Shown here: piece by piece, positions 5,851-7,467 of the stretch
How positions within the stretch are numbered: position 1 is the stretch's first letter
Layout of the letters: the number at the start of each line of letters is the position of its first letter
NCBI GenBank assembly: GCA_900320815.1
Contig: ONTY01000056.1
Span: forward strand, 1-7,467
Length of the DNA: 7,467 nucleotides
Direction of reading: 5' to 3'
DNA from: an uncultured Pseudomonadota bacterium
Lineage (GTDB): Bacteria > Pseudomonadota > Gammaproteobacteria > Burkholderiales > Burkholderiaceae_C
Position numbers and translations under genes: made by a program
Notes under the pieces: generated by a model
The model's database searches: none
What the model saw: the letters and a program-made list of their open reading frames with translations, nothing else
What the model was told of the DNA's origin: nothing

Positions 5851-6447
5851 ATGCAGGCACAACGCGGAATGCGTGGCAAACTGGAACAATATGTGAACGT
5901 GCAGCAGGAGTTCACAGTCACCATGCAGGTGCAGGGCAGAGCCACCTATGATTTTTCTTGCTTTGGTGTGGATGCAGACGGAAAGCTCTCTGACGAGCGG
6001 TATATGGTGTTTTACAACCAGCCGCGCGCTCCGGGTGGAGAAATTGTGTTCACGTCGCAGGGCGCACAGGCACAATTTGCCTGCCAGTTGGCAAAACTGC
6101 CTTCCAACATTCAAAAACTCGTCTTTACCGCCAGCATCGACGGCAGCGGCACGATGCATGATATTGCATCGCACGCGCTTGCCATGCGCAAGGGCGGGCA
6201 GGATGTACTCACATTCGCGCTCAGCGGCACTGATTTTCAGCAGGAGCGCGCGATTATCAGTATGGAGGTGTATAAAAAAGACGGCGTGTGGCGTTTTGCC
6301 ATGCTGGGTGCGGGATTCTTATCCGGCGGCCTCTCGGTTTTTGGTTTTTTCGGATGCTTAGCCGCTTCAAAGGGAGTTTTGATTCTCACCAAGAAAGCTA
6401 TGCTCTGGATTAAATCCAGATTTATCAGAAAGGAGTCTGCGCAATGA
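5851..6447 (+). CDS. Divergent TerD-fold (TerA-like) protein fused to a foreign membrane tail
   Basis: A 198-residue ORF with a strong Shine-Dalgarno, AAAGGAG (5838-5844), 6 nt before the ATG and 21 bp after the PRTase stop. Residues about 8-161 follow the TerD fold: FSCFGVDADGKLSDERYMVF at 35-54, LPSNIQKLVFTASIDGSGTM at 83-102, LSGTDFQQERAIISMEVYKK at 124-143 and a YKKDGVWRFAMLGAGFLSGG closing strand. The GDN-TGEGDGDDE calcium segment of TerD/TerZ is absent (APGGEIVFTSQ lies in its place), as in the TerA-type branch. Normally the family continues from GGL into a short loop ending in an HFG-like motif. Here residues 162-180 are instead hydrophobic (SVFGFFGCLAASKGVLILT) and 181-198 basic (KKAMLWIKSRFIRKESAQ), like the end of a DUF1700 membrane protein. 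Its TGA overlaps the next start (ATGA). The codon usage of the TerD part is intermediate, so the foreign DNA could begin upstream of 6330. Confidence 0.78.
   Translation: MQAQRGMRGKLEQYVNVQQEFTVTMQVQGRATYDFSCFGVDADGKLSDERYMVFYNQPRAPGGEIVFTSQGAQAQFACQLAKLPSNIQKLVFTASIDGSGTMHDIASHALAMRKGGQDVLTFALSGTDFQQERAIISMEVYKKDGVWRFAMLGAGFLSGGLSVFGFFGCLAASKGVLILTKKAMLWIKSRFIRKESAQ
6334..6447 (+). pseudogene. Probable 3' remnant of a DUF1700-type membrane-protein gene
   Basis: The last 38 codons of the preceding ORF (37 residues plus stop) encode a hydrophobic segment of about 19 residues followed by a Lys/Arg-rich amphipathic end. In Bacillota, DUF4097 genes commonly follow a PadR-type regulator and a DUF1700 membrane-protein gene whose C-terminus has this character, and they often overlap it by a few bases. 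The ATGA overlap at 6444-6447 and the AT-rich codons (TTA, AGA, AAA) here fit that origin. The assignment rests on pattern and context, not on an alignment. An ordinary lineage-specific extension of the TerA-like protein is the alternative. Confidence 0.5.
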
Positions 6448-7397
6448 AAAAAACAGCATGGATAACCGCCGCCGTTCTCACGTCGCTTGGTTTGGCGATT
6501 CTGATGGGTGTGCTGCTCATCTCGGATTTTGACGTTTCAAAGCTGGACAAGACGGAATATGAAACAAACACGTATATTGTCAGTGAGGATTTTGAAAAAA
6601 TAAAAATCAACACCCAAGAAACCGATATTGTGCTGCTTGCTTCTGATGACAACGTCTCCAAAGTCATCTGCGTGGAACAGAAAAAGTTAAAGCATTCGGT
6701 CAGTGCGGAAAATGGCACGCTGCAAATTTCCGAAATGGATACGCGGAAATGGTACGACCACATTACCCTTTTTGCAAAACCGGTTTCCTTAAAAATATAT
6801 CTTCCGTCAGATCAACTGGAATCCCTGCGCATTGACAGCGGCACGGGAGACGTTTCGGTTCCAGCCGCGTTGACCTTTGGAAGCGTCGGAATGAAGGCAA
6901 GCACGGGAGATATTGTATTTGAATCTTCTGTTGACGGTGAGTTGAAAATGATAACCGACACGGGAGATATCACGCTCAGCGGAGTCAAAGCGGGAAAGAT
7001 TGATTTGTCCGTTTCGACCGGAGAGATTCTGATGCAATCCGTTATCTGCCGTGAAACCGCTTCGGTCAGGGTTGAAACGGGCGATACCCGCATCACTGAC
7101 ATGACCTGCCGGAATCTCCTTACAACCGGCAGCACAGGCGACATTACGCTGAAAAACACCGTCGCGTCAGACACTTTCTCCATTGCGAGAAGCACCGGAG
7201 ATGTGATTCTTGACCATTGTGACGCGGGACAGATTACCATTCAGACCACGACAGGAGATGTGTCCGGCACGCTTCTAACGGAAAAAATCTTCATTGCCCG
7301 ATCTTCCACCGGTTCTATTCATGTGCCTGACACATCTGCAGGCGGCAAATGCCAGATAACAACCTCTACAGGCGATATCAATATCAGGATGAAATAA
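6444..7397 (+). CDS. DUF4097-family beta-repeat protein, Bacillota type, membrane-anchored
   Basis: A 317-residue protein with an uncleaved-looking N-terminal membrane segment (WITAAVLTSLGLAILMGVLL, 6-25) followed by an extracytoplasmic region. WYDHI at 103-107 and KHSVSAENGTL at 83-93 match what I recall of clostridial DUF4097 proteins. From 134 to 311 a T-G-D/E/S motif recurs ten times (near 134, 154, 173, 192, 212, 231, 251, 270, 289 and 309) with 19 or 20 residues between copies, as expected for a parallel beta-helix. The family's molecular function is unknown. Relatives are linked to envelope-stress sensing next to PadR regulators and DUF1700 proteins. The Shine-Dalgarno GAAAGGAG (6428-6435) is 8 nt before the ATG, which overlaps the upstream stop (ATGA), so translation is probably coupled. 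Base composition is clearly lower in GC than the genes to its left, and codons such as AAA, ATA and GAA dominate, pointing to transfer from another phylum or to a chimeric assembly. Confidence 0.88.
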   Translation: MKKTAWITAAVLTSLGLAILMGVLLISDFDVSKLDKTEYETNTYIVSEDFEKIKINTQETDIVLLASDDNVSKVICVEQKKLKHSVSAENGTLQISEMDTRKWYDHITLFAKPVSLKIYLPSDQLESLRIDSGTGDVSVPAALTFGSVGMKASTGDIVFESSVDGELKMITDTGDITLSGVKAGKIDLSVSTGEILMQSVICRETASVRVETGDTRITDMTCRNLLTTGSTGDITLKNTVASDTFSIARSTGDVILDHCDAGQITIQTTTGDVSGTLLTEKIFIARSSTGSIHVPDTSAGGKCQITTSTGDINIRMK

Positions 7398-7467
7398 TGG
7401 AGTTTTCCGCTGCTTCCGCTGAAGGTAAGTGCCTGTCGTTTGCTTGATAAAATACAACAGGGCGGTG
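7398..7467. other. Unresolved right edge
   Basis: After the DUF4097 stop (TAA, 7395-7397) a 16-codon frame begins at the overlapping ATG (7397) and ends at a TGA at 7445-7447. It has no recognisable sequence and is too short to call. No terminator hairpin is visible. A TAAAAT hexamer at 7448-7453 could be a -10 element without a clear -35. Whether this edge is still foreign DNA cannot be judged from 70 bp. Confidence 0.4.

Noticed and set aside
6373..7406. GGAGTTTT at 6373-6380 and 7399-7406 as target-site duplication around the foreign segment
   Set aside because: Eight bases in a 1-kb interval are expected by chance. No inverted terminal repeats or transposase accompany them, and the left copy lies inside the foreign part.
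7275..7457. 60-codon minus-strand frame at the right edge with a helix-like N-terminus (YFIKQTTGTYLQRKQRK)
   Set aside because: It runs antisense into the DUF4097 gene, and its Cys/Arg-rich second half is typical of a shadow frame. The window is too short to test for a gene entering from the right.

Overview
The window joins two kinds of DNA. Positions 1 to about 6330 look like a GC-rich proteobacterium, most likely betaproteobacterial (Burkholderiales-like). The evidence is the GCGC-rich codon use, a proteobacterial-type Xaa-Pro aminopeptidase P with the HRTSHWLGMDVHD signature, and Ter proteins that resemble the TerB/TerD/TerZ set of enterobacterial tellurite-resistance loci. From about 6330 to at least 7397 the DNA is visibly more AT-rich. 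It encodes a protein of a type I associate with Clostridia/Bacillota (DUF4097 beta-repeat protein). No species can be named from the sequence alone.

Layout. Positions 1-105 hold the possible 3' end of an unrecognised plus-strand gene. Positions 106-700 hold no convincing gene, but do hold a strong plus-strand intrinsic terminator (359-388) and a short direct repeat. pepP (701-2056) is on the minus strand. It diverges, across a 112-bp intergenic region, from a plus-strand Ter-type stress operon: terD (2169-2744), an AIM24-family gene (2784-3488), terB (3516-3965), a terZ-like gene with a poly-glycine insertion (3984-4589), a phosphoribosyltransferase/TRSP gene (4633-5829) and a divergent TerA/TerD-like gene (5851-6447). 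Gaps are 18 to 43 bp, each gene has its own Shine-Dalgarno sequence, and all lie on one strand, so co-transcription is likely.

The last Ter-like gene is odd. Its TerD-fold domain ends near residue 161 and continues in frame into a hydrophobic, then basic, 37-residue tail. That tail resembles the end of the DUF1700 membrane proteins that usually precede DUF4097 genes in Bacillota. Its stop codon overlaps the ATG of the DUF4097 gene (ATGA), as expected if tail and downstream gene arrived together. The simplest reading is a recombination junction near 6320-6345 that fused a Ter gene to the remnant of a foreign operon. A metagenomic assembly chimera would look the same and must be excluded.

How the genes may work together. 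TerD, TerZ and the TerA-like protein are calcium-binding-type beta-sandwich proteins or relatives. TerB is a helical acidic metal-binding protein associated with the inner membrane. The PRTase/TRSP protein belongs to the set proposed to make a nucleoside-like metabolite in Ter systems. AIM24 is a beta-rich protein of unknown bacterial function. Membrane protein TerC, TerE and the usual ATP-grasp, HAD and lyase partners are not in the window. They may have been lost at the junction or lie elsewhere.
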